From Oscillospiraceae bacterium (GTDB lineage: Bacteria; Bacillota; Clostridia; Oscillospirales; Ruminococcaceae), in the NCBI GenBank assembly GCA_016281125.1, contig JAEEIA010000013.1, positions 1 through 64,000 of the forward strand: a stretch of DNA of 64,000 nt, read 5' to 3'. Position numbers and translations under genes: made by a program. Under the pieces are notes generated by a model that was given only the letters and a program-made list of their open reading frames with translations, was not told the origin of the DNA and made no database searches. How positions within the stretch are numbered: the first letter of the stretch is position 1; each line of letters opens with the position of its first letter. Positions 1-9,437 of this stretch are shown here, in pieces.

Positions 1-860
1 GGATCCTCGGTGTAGCCGAAGGATTCGTTGTTCGCAACAGCCTTAACTGCAGCATTGATGCTGTCCTTGGTGATGTTCTCGCCCTTGACAACTGCTACAA
101 GGATGGTGGTAGAGCCTGTCGGAACCGGAACACGCTGAGCAGAGCCGATGAGCTTGCCGTTCAGCTCCGGGATAACCAGACCGATTGCCTTAGCAGCACC
201 GGTGGAGTTCGGGACGATGTTTGCAGCGCCTGCGCGTGCGCGGCGGAGATCACCCTTGCGGTGCGGGCCGTCGAGGATCATCTGGTCGCCGGTGTAAGCG
301 TGAATGGTGCTCATGATACCGGACTGGATCGGAGCGTAGTCATTCAGAGCCTTTGCCATCGGAGCGAGGCAGTTGGTGGTGCAGGAAGCTGCGGAGATGA
401 TGGTATCAGCAGCAGTCAGGGTGTTCTCGTTGACGGAGAAGACGATGGTCGGGAGATCGTTGCCTGCCGGAGCAGAGATAACGACCTTCTTTGCGCCTGC
501 GTTGATGTGAGCCTGGGACTTCTCCTTGGAGCAGTAGAAACCGGTGCACTCCAGAACGACGTCAACACCGATCTCGCCCCACGGCAGCTCAGCAGCGTTT
601 GCCTTTGCGTAGATCTTCAGGGTCTTGCCGTCAACTGTGATGGTGCCGGCCTCGTCGTCTGCGGAAACGGTGTGCAGATTCTCGCCGATGATGCCGCAGT
701 AGCCCTTCTGAGCAGTATCGTACTTCAGCAGGTGTGCGAGCATGGACGGCTTGGTCAGGTCATTGATAGCAACAACCTCGTAGCCCTCTGCGCCGAACAT
801 CTGGCGGAAAGCCAGACGGCCGATACGACCGAAACCATTGATAGCAACTTTAACAGACAT
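1..860 (-). CDS. gapA: Glyceraldehyde-3-phosphate dehydrogenase, type I (C-terminus truncated by window edge)
   Basis: Reverse strand from 860 reads [18 protein letters not shown]...; RBS GGAGG directly upstream (863-875 region); no in-frame stop before the window edge, so it is absent from the ORF track. Confidence 0.93.
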   Translation of the reverse strand, partial: MSVKVAINGFGRIGRLAFRQMFGAEGYEVVAINDLTKPSMLAHLLKYDTAQKGYCGIIGENLHTVSADDEAGTITVDGKTLKIYAKANAAELPWGEIGVDVVLECTGFYCSKEKSQAHINAGAKKVVISAPAGNDLPTIVFSVNENTLTAADTIISAASCTTNCLAPMAKALNDYAPIQSGIMSTIHAYTGDQMILDGPHRKGDLRRARAGAANIVPNSTGAAKAIGLVIPELNGKLIGSAQRVPVPTGSTTILVAVVKGENITKDSINAAVKAVANNESFGYTED

Positions 861-890
861 GGGAATTACCTCCTAAAATTTGATACTTCT

Positions 891-919
891 ATTTTACACC
901 ATTTTCCCGGAAATTGCAA
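891..919 (-). promoter_or_regulatory. Putative promoter of gapA
   Basis: Reverse strand TTGCAA - 17 nt - TAAAAT upstream of the gapA RBS. Confidence 0.45.
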
Positions 920-1186
920 GCACTTTGACAAAAAAATAACGGGTATCCGGAAAAGAGATTGCTTTTGTACGGTTTGCCCGTCTGCGGTGCGCCAAAACTG
1001 TGCATATTCACAAATCTTGTCAAAACGCTCGCAATTTGCCTGCGGTTCGTGTATAATGGAAGCAGCAAATGTGAACGGAGCGTGCTGCCGGAGTCGGATC
1101 CGGCGCTTTGGTGATATTCGGCATAATGCATAAGGAATGAAAAATGCTTTTGTGAAATCTGTTCTTCATAAATTGTTCATTTTCTA

Positions 1187-1215
1187 TTGACATTTTGATA
1201 AAGATATGCTATACT
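1187..1215 (+). promoter_or_regulatory. Sigma70-type promoter upstream of the prepilin-like gene
   Basis: TTGACA (1187-1192), 17-nt spacer, TATACT (1210-1215). Confidence 0.7.
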
Positions 1216-1330
1216 ATTATTGGTATCGTAGTAAGTTTGCTATATCACTTGATGATTGATCACTTGATATGGACACAATAATATCTGCCTGCGCAGGCTG
1301 TTCTGCGCTGAAAAGGGGGATCTGATCATA

Positions 1331-1993
1331 ATGAAGAAGCAGGAAAAGCGCCTTTCAGGCTTTACGCTGGTCGAAATGGTCATCGTGATGGGTATTATCG
1401 GTATTTTGCTGGCCGTGCTTGTTCCGGCTATGAACGGCTATATCACCAGAAGCCGTCTGAATACCGCAAATGCAAATGCAAAGGTGCTGTTTAATTCGGC
1501 ACAGACCATTATGCAGGAGTATGAGTTCAGAGAGCGTCCGCTGCGCACCTCTGCATTCTACGGCAATACCAAGGCCGGAAACATTGCGTTTACCGGCTGG
1601 AACGGCCAGATTCAGGAGATTCTGCCCGGCGGTGGCGCAGAAGCAGGCTTTGATATTGACCCGGTCAATACGGTCGGCATTGCGGGCGCGGATGCACTTC
1701 CGGGTACATTCGGTTCCCGTCTGGCACGTCTGTTCTCGGAGTTCAATGATACGGCGTGGGCTGTCTGCATTGAGGATTACACCGTGCGCGGTGCGCTCTG
1801 TGCGAGAAACCAGCGTGCCGATGACATCGGCGGTTATCCGCTGCGCGTGACCGAAAGTGCGGGCGACGCAGGCTGTGAGCTGAACACAGCAAGCATCACC
1901 AGCATCAACGGCATCACCTTTGCTTCGATCAAGGCGTACAGCGATCTGGCATGGGGCGATACCCCGGCACCGCCTCCTTCTCCGGAAACCTGA
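1331..1993 (+). CDS. Type IV prepilin / pseudopilin-like protein with N-terminal methylation motif
   Basis: MKKQEKRLSGFTLVEMVIVMGIIGILLAVLVPAM: G|FTLVE prepilin peptidase/methylation signature and hydrophobic helix. Confidence 0.85.
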   Translation: MKKQEKRLSGFTLVEMVIVMGIIGILLAVLVPAMNGYITRSRLNTANANAKVLFNSAQTIMQEYEFRERPLRTSAFYGNTKAGNIAFTGWNGQIQEILPGGGAEAGFDIDPVNTVGIAGADALPGTFGSRLARLFSEFNDTAWAVCIEDYTVRGALCARNQRADDIGGYPLRVTESAGDAGCELNTASITSINGITFASIKAYSDLAWGDTPAPPPSPET

Positions 1994-2019
1994 TCCGTCT
2001 GAAATGAAAACAAACAAAA

Positions 2020-2047
2020 GGACCGGCTGAAAGATGCCGGTCTTTTT
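2020..2047 (+). terminator. Rho-independent terminator
   Basis: GACCGGC-loop-GCCGGTC followed by TTTTT. Confidence 0.75.
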
Positions 2048-2067
2048 CTTGCAGATACAGAAAAAAT

Positions 2068-2106
2068 GAGGTGCGCCTGTTTCCGGACGCACCTCTTGCT
2101 TTTTTG
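2068..2106 (-). terminator. Terminator of the patatin gene (possibly bidirectional)
   Basis: GAGGTGCGCC...GGACGCACCTC stem with T-run on the reverse strand. Confidence 0.6.
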
Positions 2107-2107
2107 T

Positions 2108-3212
2108 TTACCGGTTGCGGAGCTCGCGGACAGCCTCGTACTCTGCAAGCGCTTTCAGCAGCTGCTGCGGCTGAAGCACCCACGCGATACGGACATTGTT
2201 CGCATCCAGGAAGCGGTAATGCACCTGCATACCGATGGTGCGCTGCTGCTGGAGCCGCCAGCCGTCCACCTCGAAAATGTTGTCGTAGAACACATTGCCG
2301 CCGAGTGTCGGGAACTGTACGTTCGGGGCAAAGCTGCTGCTGTATTCCCGCAGGAATCCTGCCAGCAATGCGGAATTCGGGAACAGACGCTGCATCTTTT
2401 CGGTCAGGAGCGCATTGATCTCCTCCTTGCTCTGCGGCATGCCGTCCAGCCCGTCCAGCTGGGATTTTGCATCGTTATAGCCCTGCTCCAGTCCCGCACG
2501 GATCTTATCCTGCGTGAAGTTCAGCGTGCCGGTCAGCAGATTGCCCATCGGGCGCAGCGGCTTGATCAGCGTGAAATTGCAGTCCGGATACTGCTGGGTC
2601 AGATTGCCGTTGCCGACACCGGAACCGCCGTACAGCGAAAGATTCGGCTTGAGCGTTACTGCAATCATCTCTCTGTGACCCTGCGAATAAACAGGCTGGA
2701 TGCAGAGGTCGCCCTCCGGGGTGACGCTGCCGTCCATCAGGTCGCGGCCGAGATAGCGCTCCGGCGCATAGATATGCGGAATCGCAGAGGAAGCGAGCAG
2801 CAGCGTGCGCACGGAATCGCGCGGCAGACCGTTCAGCTCGTAGAAAACAGGCTGATTTGCCTCAATATCATGTACGCAGACATGGACGCGGATCCCGGAT
2901 TCGCTGATGCGCTCCAGCGGGAGCTGATTGATCAGACGGATCAGGCCGTCCCGCGAGAAGAATGCACCGTCAGAGCCCTTGGCCAGCAGGTCGGAGGGCT
3001 GAATCTGTTCCCACATGTGCCGGGCATATTCCCAGTCCCCGAGTGCAAACAGCACGGCATTCAGTGCGCCGACCGAGCAGCCCGCGGCCGCGGAAATGTC
3101 CGTCAGCTTGCCGGCTTCTGCCAGTGCGCGCCATGCGCCGATCTGGAATGCACCCTTTGCACCGCCGCCGCCGAGCAGCAGAGCAGTCGGTTTGGTTCGA
3201 TTCTGTTCCATG
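2108..3212 (-). CDS. Patatin-like phospholipase family protein
   Basis: LLLGGGGAKGAFQIGAWRAL (oxyanion GGGxKG) and GCSVGALNA (GxSxG) motifs; start chosen at MEQNRTK with AGGAG RBS. Confidence 0.88.
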
Positions 3213-3470
3213 TTGATTCTCCTTTCGTTGGGGTCAGAAACTGTTGTGAAAGCGGTGTTGCCGCTGATGTTATCATAGCATGATATGAACCGTTTGTCAA
3301 GTATCTTCATTTTAATTTTTGATGAAGAAACATGAAGAAAAAATGCACGGCTAGAAAACCGTGCATTTCAGAACTTCTATTTCAGAAGGGATATGAAGCG
3401 AAGCACTCCCAATAAGGCTACATGAGAGAATCAAGCATCATTTCTCCCAACGAAACGGGGGTGACAACCC

Positions 3471-3518
3471 AGGGGGACAAGGGGAAACTCGCTGCGCTCG
3501 CATTCCCCCTATCCCCCT
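3471..3518. repeat. Imperfect ~20-bp inverted repeat (hairpin)
   Basis: AGGGGGACAAGGGGAA ... TTCCCCCTATCCCCCT. Confidence 0.6.
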
Positions 3519-3609
3519 AAGTTTTCGCGCCCGAGCTATTACTCCCCTCGCCCTTTCTCACAAAATGAAGCTGAGCGCACAGAGAGGGAGAGGAATAAGG
3601 AAAGAGAGT

Positions 3610-3687
3610 GTGAGGGAAAACCTTAAGGGAGAGGGGGAGACCGGAGCGAAGCGACGACTTCCCCTCTCTCTTATGGTTGTCCCTCAC
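3610..3687. repeat. Long inverted repeat: ~30-nt arms, ~18-nt loop
   Basis: GTGAGGGAAAACCTTAAGGGAGAGGGGGAG vs reverse complement of CTTCCCCTCTCTCTTATGGTTGTCCCTCAC, ~4 mismatches. Confidence 0.75.
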
Positions 3688-3857
3688 GATTCGCACCTCG
3701 CGCTCAAGTAAATCCAATCATGGACAAAACGATCAAGCGAGGATGACTGAAAACACTATGATATATCCCGATTTATCTGAGCAACATAATCCTAAAAAGC
3801 TTTCAGAATATCCGTTAATACGCGGAAAACAACCGTCAGCAGGAAGCCGGCGTCCGT

Positions 3858-4631
3858 TCAGATCAGTCCGAGCTGCCGCTCATTCATAACGGTCTGGAAC
3901 ATCACCGCAAGGAGATATTCCGGAATGAAAGTGTCCATATGCAGATGTCCGCAGAACCATGCGCGGTAGCGGACGGTTTTCAGAATTGTATCCAGAAAAA
4001 AGGCGGTGCGGTCCGGCACACAGCGCTCCATGCTGTTCGCGTTATGCAGCAGCTGCCGCATGATGCTGTCCGGCGGCGTGTGCGTCAGGATGTAGTCCAC
4101 CTGATTGCTGCATGTCGCCAGATTGTGGTATGCGCGGGCAATCTCGTCCGGCTGTGCAGTTTCCGCTGCCCACCAGTTCAGTCCCTCAGTGCGGTATTCA
4201 CGGTCATGCGAGGCCGCGCCGCCGAAGGTGAAGATCCGCTTACCGTCAATCGCGTAAATCTCGCCGCGCATCAGATGAATTACGTTTTTCGCATCCGGGT
4301 GAACGTGTACTCTTCCGCCGAACATTTTGGTGATCGGCTGCCGTTTCCAGAAGGTGTGATTATCATGGTTGCCGTCAATCCAGAGCACCGTGAACGGCTT
4401 TTTTTTCAGAAAGTTGATCCACTTGTCATAGTCCGCATTGTATTCGCCCGAATTTTTCTTCTTTTTCTTTTTCTTCTTTTTGCGGTCATCGTCGAAAAAG
4501 GGCAGTCCGAAGTCACCCAGAATAATCAGATAATCGTCCTCACCCGGCAGGCCGCAGGTGTTGCGCAGATTCTTGTTTGCGAGCTTTTGCATGTCAATGC
4601 CGCCGTGCGTGTCACCGGTGAAGTAGATCAT
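3858..4631 (-). CDS. Calcineurin-like metallophosphoesterase with internal poly-lysine stretch
   Basis: FTGDTHG, GDFGLP, DGNHDNH, GHLH motifs; start at MIYFTGDTHGG with AGGAA RBS. Confidence 0.85.
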   Translation of the reverse strand: MIYFTGDTHGGIDMQKLANKNLRNTCGLPGEDDYLIILGDFGLPFFDDDRKKKKKKKKKNSGEYNADYDKWINFLKKKPFTVLWIDGNHDNHTFWKRQPITKMFGGRVHVHPDAKNVIHLMRGEIYAIDGKRIFTFGGAASHDREYRTEGLNWWAAETAQPDEIARAYHNLATCSNQVDYILTHTPPDSIMRQLLHNANSMERCVPDRTAFFLDTILKTVRYRAWFCGHLHMDTFIPEYLLAVMFQTVMNERQLGLI

Positions 4632-4796
4632 GACCGATTGTTCCTTTCTGAAAAATCTGCGCAAACGATACGAAAACAGCGCGCTGCATTGCTGCGCGGC
4701 AGTATCGCTCTGCGCTGCCTTAATCATAGCATATTTTTTTCAGAATTGCAAGTGTTTGACGGGATCTGCCGCCGCAAAAATATTTCGTTCCCCCTC

Positions 4797-4825
4797 TTGA
4801 CAAATCTGTGCAGATATGGTATAAT
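4797..4825 (+). promoter_or_regulatory. Consensus sigma70 promoter of tRNA-Trp
   Basis: TTGACA - 17 nt - TATAAT. Confidence 0.85.
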
Positions 4826-4843
4826 AAGCAAGTCGTCAGACAT

Positions 4844-4919
4844 AGGGGTATAGCTCAGCTGGTAGAGCAACGGACTCCAAATCCGTGTGCCGAGGGTTCG
4901 ATTCCTTCTGCCCCTGCCA
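4844..4919 (+). tRNA. tRNA-Trp (CCA anticodon), 3' CCA encoded
   Basis: Cloverleaf AGGGGTA TAGCTCAGCTGGTAGAGCA ACGGACTCCAAATCCGT...GGTTCGATTCC...TGCCCCTGCCA; anticodon loop CTCCAAA. Confidence 0.95.
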
Positions 4920-4925
4920 TAGCAG

Positions 4926-4970
4926 AAACGTCGTAGATACGTGAAAAATTCGTATCTACGACGTTTTTCT
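4926..4970 (+). terminator. Terminator after tRNA-Trp
   Basis: AACGTCGTAGATACG-loop-CGTATCTACGACGTTTTT, 15-bp stem with T-run. Confidence 0.9.
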
Positions 4971-5295
4971 TATATTCTGAAATACGTTGGAAATGCTGAT
5001 TTTGCACCCAAAATTCCCTATTTTACCCCCGATTTCTGCCAAAATCACACGAAATCACACGGAGTTACAGGGCACGGAATCATCGGTATCAGGCCCCAAA
5101 CAGCACATGCCCGCCTAGCGAACGGCGGCGAAAATCACACGGCGTGTGACCGGAAACGGCTGCTGTAAAATAATCAATCTGGATTGATTGATATTATGGC
5201 AGAATGTGGTATACTGATATCAGCTTACGATATTCATCTTTTAAGAATGGTGTTGCCTATACACATAGAAATATTTATTACGGAAGTGATAATTA

Positions 5296-5674
5296 ATGCA
5301 CGCGATCATTCGTCAGGGTAATGGAAAATACTATATTTCTGCCGTGTTCGGATATTATAGAGATATCTCAGCAGCGGATTACTATGAAAGTAATCCCTAC
5401 TGGATTGTCTGGGATGCTGAAATGAAGCATCTTATCAGATGGTTGGCTATGACCCCCAATACTAAATCAGTTCTTACCGAAAGGCGACTGCAATGCTGAC
5501 GGCAGCTTCACGATCGTCGACGTCATCCTTCTGCAAAAATGGCTTCTTACCGTTCCGGATACAGAACTTGCAGACTGGCCTTCCTGTGATTTATTCAGAG
5601 ACGGAAAACTGAATGCGATTGATCTGAGTCTCATGAAACGGGAATTGTTAGGCAGTCAGCAAGAAGGGCCTTGA
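5296..5674 (+). pseudogene. Degenerate dockerin-bearing gene remnant (frameshifted)
   Basis: ORF 5296-5499 is followed in another frame by an intact dockerin: GDCNADGSFTIVDVILLQKWLLTVPDTELADWPSCDLFRDGKLNAIDLSLMKRELLGSQQEGP* (5483-5674); a C5 run (ATGACCCCCAA) upstream is a plausible frameshift site. Confidence 0.6.
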
Positions 5675-5841
5675 AGAATGTGAGGGCATTCCCGGAAATA
5701 CCGGATGAAAAAGAAAGGGAGTCCGTGAAGGGCTCTCTTTCTTGCACTCATTTTCCTGTTTCCTGATCGTATTCCCGCAGAAAATCTGTCATAAAGCTGT
5801 GCCGTCTGGCTGCAATTAGTTTTGCGGCATCCGTATTCATC
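5633..5841. repeat. 209-bp direct repeat, copy 1 (dockerin tail + terminator + HD-gene 3' end)
   Basis: Near-identical by eye to 9022-9230, e.g. shared GACTCATTTTCCTG-type tract TTTCTTGCACTCATTTTCCTGTTTCCTGATCGTATTCCCG. Confidence 0.85.
5709..5742. terminator. Bidirectional terminator between dockerin remnant and HD gene
   Basis: AAGAAAGGGAGTCC GTGAAG GGCTCTCTTTCTT. Confidence 0.65.
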
Positions 5842-6326
5842 TGGTCTTTCAGAAGCAGCAGTTTGTCATAGAAATGCTGGATGGATTCATCGAGCGACCT
5901 TCCCACTTTGCCGCCGTAAGCAAAGGTTCGGGCAATTCCGATTGCGCCGAGTGCATCCAGTCGGTCTGCATCCTGAACAATCTTTCCTTCCGATGTTTCG
6001 GGCGTCCTGCCCTTGTTTTTGCTGAACGAAACAACATTGATCGTATCACAGATTCGTTCGATTGTTTCATCAGGCAGTTCATATTCCCTTAAAAATGCCC
6101 TGGCATTTGCATTGTTTTCCGTTTTGAACAGCTTATGGTCATCCACATCGTGCAGCAGCGCGGCTGACAGCGTCACAAAGCGATCCGCCTCCGGATAAGA
6201 TTCCAGAATCAACTGTGCGTTTTTGTATACTCTCAGTGTATGCAGCGCATCATGCCCGTCTGAATTTCCTGCAAACAGCCGCTCCGTATATTTCATTGCC
6301 TGCTGTATGATTTCATCCTGTAACAT
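5748..6326 (-). CDS. HD-domain phosphohydrolase
   Basis: SDGHDALHTLRVYKNA...LSAALLHDVDDHK...IVQDADRLDALGAIGIART: HD superfamily motifs. Confidence 0.85.
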   Translation of the reverse strand: MLQDEIIQQAMKYTERLFAGNSDGHDALHTLRVYKNAQLILESYPEADRFVTLSAALLHDVDDHKLFKTENNANARAFLREYELPDETIERICDTINVVSFSKNKGRTPETSEGKIVQDADRLDALGAIGIARTFAYGGKVGRSLDESIQHFYDKLLLLKDQMNTDAAKLIAARRHSFMTDFLREYDQETGK

Positions 6327-6768
6327 GAAAAAGCCCCTTTCCTGAAATACAAAAGGCAGAATATCCCCGAAATCTCACTTTTTAATTGCCATTATACCCC
6401 GAAATCGCGCTTTTGTCAACATCCTTTATTCAAATCAAGTATGCATTCGGCATCACCCGGCTTCATTTGCTTTTCTCATTCATTTTCTTGGAATAACCCC
6501 TTGACAATCTGCCAATCATTCTGATTCTTGCTGTTAGGCTTGTCTGGTATTTGAATGCTTTCATCAGCGGTGATACAAGACATCGTCCTGTTACCGCAAT
6601 ATAATCTGAATTATAATAATCTAAATTCTATTATTTTCAGAAGGATTGGATTGACCCGGAATTGTTGGGATATTCTGGTACATATTCTTCACAAAAATGA
6701 TAAAATGTGATATAATAAAAGCATAAGTGCGGGTTTTCGCTGTTGAACCGGGTTTACGGAGGTGTGTT

Positions 6769-8925
6769 ATGAGAAATCTGCGAAATACAGACTTGAAAAG
6801 ACAGATGTTCTGCATTCTGCTTGTACTGATTATGGTAATCGGTATCATACCAAACACCGCATTTGCGGCGGACAACGGTTCTCAGCCGGTGAATTACGGC
6901 ATATTCACAGACGGTGAACAGGTCATCAGCGATATGATCGAAACACACTGCATGTACGCACATCCGCGCATCATCATGTCGGAGGAGAAGTTTGCAAAGC
7001 TGAAAGCACAGATCGGCGGGGATTCCGTAACGGCAATCCTGCTTGAAAAGCTGCGCAGTGAAGCGGACAGAATCATGAAAACATCTGTATGTGAATATGA
7101 GATTTCGGACGGCATCCGTCTGCTGGAAACATCCAAACGAATTCAGCGCCGTGTCGCTGCGCTGGCGCTGGCATACAATCTTTTCGGTGATGAAAAATAT
7201 GCTGTCCGGTGCTATGCAGAGCTGGAGGCAGCGTGTAATTTCCCGGACTGGAACCCGCGTCATTTTCTCGATACCGCGGAAATGAGCACGGGCTTTGCGC
7301 TCGGCTATGACTGGCTTTATCACTGGATGAATGAGAGCCAACGGGCATTCATCCGGCAGAATATGATCGAAAAAGGTTTCAATCCGGTCATGGATGATTA
7401 TGCGGACAGGGAGCGAACCCGTACTTACAAGTGGTATCAGGATTATCCCGGCGATAACTGGAAGCTGGTCTGCACCGGCAGCATGAATCTGGCAGCGCTT
7501 GCATTCGGAGATGAAGCGGACGCAAGGAGCATTGCCTCTGAAATTCTCACCTGCGGTTACAAAGAAGCATATTCCTTTGTCCGCCGTGCTTACAGCGCAA
7601 AGGACGGAACATACAGCGAAGGACTGGGCTATTGGGATTACGCGACATATTATCTCGGGCTGCAATCCTCCGCGCTGATAAGTGCCGCAGGAACGGACTA
7701 CGGTCTGGCAGACTTTGACGGGCTTCGCAAATCTGTTGATTTTGTCCGCTATATGAGCTCCAACACGCCAAAATCTTTCAGCTTCGGCGACGACCGTGAA
7801 AGCCGGGATACAGGCTGGACGGTGCTTCTGTGGCTTGGTGATTATTTCAAAGAATACGACATTGCAGCCGTTCGCATCCGGAAAATACCGGACGACAGCT
7901 TCGATTATCTCGATCTTTTATGGATAGACGAAGAGAAAGCATCCGGCGCGGCAAAGGACAGCCCGACGGACTGGGGCGAGGTCGGCGCATCCAATGCGAG
8001 CTTCCGGAATACATGGGATGAAAGCGGCATTGTGGCGGCGCTTCATGCCGGTGAAAATGTGTATAAGTATCACGGCCATTACGATCTGGGTTCGTTTTAT
8101 CTGGAATCAAACGGTGCAAGGTTCTTTACCGATCTGGGCAATGAGAATTATGAGCTTGCAAACCGGCAGTATTCCTATCGCATCCGGGCGGAAGGTCACA
8201 ATACACTTGTGATCAATCCGTCTCAGGAGCTCGATCAGAAGGAAGGTGCAGAATGCCTGATCACCGCATTCAGCGGCGGGAATGAAGCATTTGCTGTTAC
8301 CGATTTGACCGATGCATACGAGCCGAGCGGTGCAGAAAGCGTTGTCCGCGGCCTGAAAATGATCAAGGATAAAGCGTGCGTCATCATTCAGGATGAAATC
8401 TCTCTGGATGCGCCCGGTGAGATATACTGGTTTGCACACACAAAGGGGGAGATCACGGTTGCGGATGACGGCAGAAGTGCTGTTGTAACGGTCGGTTCGG
8501 ATAAAATGTGGGTCGGTCTGCTCAGTGATGACGGAAAATTCACTGTGATGAATGCTGAATTATTACCGACATCCCATGCCGTATCGAATCAGACAGATAG
8601 CAGCGAATACAGAAAGCTCGCGGTTCATCTGACAAATACCAAAGAAACAACGATATCCGTTGCCTGCATTCCGCTGAAACAGGGAAAAGAGCAGCCTGCA
8701 TGGACACCGTCAGTCACAGCAATTTCCGAATGGACGTCGCAGATAACACCAGGCGATCTCAACGGCGACGGGGCGTTCAATATCGCTGATGCGGTCTTAT
8801 TACAAAAGTGGCTGCTTGCCGTACCGGATACGCGCCTTGTCAACTGGAAGGCTGCCGATTTCTCAAATGACGGCATGCTCAATGCGGTTGATCTGAGCCT
8901 CATGAAGCACGCATTGATGAAATAA
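6769..8925 (+). CDS. Secreted heparinase II/III-like (polysaccharide lyase-type) protein with C-terminal type I dockerin
   Basis: Signal peptide (MFCILLVLIMVIGIIPNTAFAA), all-alpha N-terminal domain, heparinase II/III-like core (YHGHYDLGSFYLESNGARFFTDLGNENY), C-terminal dockerin GDLNGDGAFNIADAVLLQKWLL...DFSNDGMLNAVDLSLMK; RBS GGAGG. Confidence 0.82.
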   Translation: MRNLRNTDLKRQMFCILLVLIMVIGIIPNTAFAADNGSQPVNYGIFTDGEQVISDMIETHCMYAHPRIIMSEEKFAKLKAQIGGDSVTAILLEKLRSEADRIMKTSVCEYEISDGIRLLETSKRIQRRVAALALAYNLFGDEKYAVRCYAELEAACNFPDWNPRHFLDTAEMSTGFALGYDWLYHWMNESQRAFIRQNMIEKGFNPVMDDYADRERTRTYKWYQDYPGDNWKLVCTGSMNLAALAFGDEADARSIASEILTCGYKEAYSFVRRAYSAKDGTYSEGLGYWDYATYYLGLQSSALISAAGTDYGLADFDGLRKSVDFVRYMSSNTPKSFSFGDDRESRDTGWTVLLWLGDYFKEYDIAAVRIRKIPDDSFDYLDLLWIDEEKASGAAKDSPTDWGEVGASNASFRNTWDESGIVAALHAGENVYKYHGHYDLGSFYLESNGARFFTDLGNENYELANRQYSYRIRAEGHNTLVINPSQELDQKEGAECLITAFSGGNEAFAVTDLTDAYEPSGAESVVRGLKMIKDKACVIIQDEISLDAPGEIYWFAHTKGEITVADDGRSAVVTVGSDKMWVGLLSDDGKFTVMNAELLPTSHAVSNQTDSSEYRKLAVHLTNTKETTISVACIPLKQGKEQPAWTPSVTAISEWTSQITPGDLNGDGAFNIADAVLLQKWLLAVPDTRLVNWKAADFSNDGMLNAVDLSLMKHALMK

Positions 8926-9021
8926 AAAAGAAGGGGGCAGTTCAATTTGAACCGTCCCCTTCATTTGCAGACAATAACAGTCAGATGACAAACCGTTATA
9001 CGCTGAATTTTCACTTCTGAC

Positions 9022-9230
9022 ATGAAACGGGAATTAATCAGCAGTCAGCAAGAAAGACATTGAGGCCCGCAGTGCCATTCCCGGAAATGCCGGGTGAAAA
9101 AGAAAGGGAGTCCGCGAAGGGCTCCCTTTCTTGCACTCATTTTCCTGTTTCCTGATCGTATTCCCGAAGACAATCTGTCATAAAGCTGTGCCGCTTTTCC
9201 GCAATTTGCTTCGCGGCATCCGTATTCATC
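9022..9230. pseudogene. 209-bp repeat copy 2: remnant of dockerin C-terminus (MKRELISSQQERH*), terminator, and truncated HD-gene 3' end
   Basis: Same length and order as 5633-5841; no upstream dockerin and no full HD gene follows. Confidence 0.75.
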
Positions 9231-9437
9231 TTATACCATATGAGAATGCCGAAGTCAAGTTTATGTCAGCTTGTTTTCGTTTGGTACTATTGTGATGCCT
9301 GCTGCTGCACGCAGCGCATTTTGAAATTTCCGGTTTCCCCTTGACAATCCGCCGGGAATATAGCATAATAAAGATAACGCAATCTGTGCTGAAAAGCCGG
9401 ATGTTTTTTTCAGAAACCATCGACGGAGGTGCATTCC

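Noticed and set aside
261-1133. 290-aa plus-strand ORF at window start
   Set aside because: Antisense to gapA and runs into its promoter region; not a credible gene.
2066-3283. 405-aa plus-strand ORF
   Set aside because: Antisense to the patatin gene, which has catalytic motifs and an RBS.
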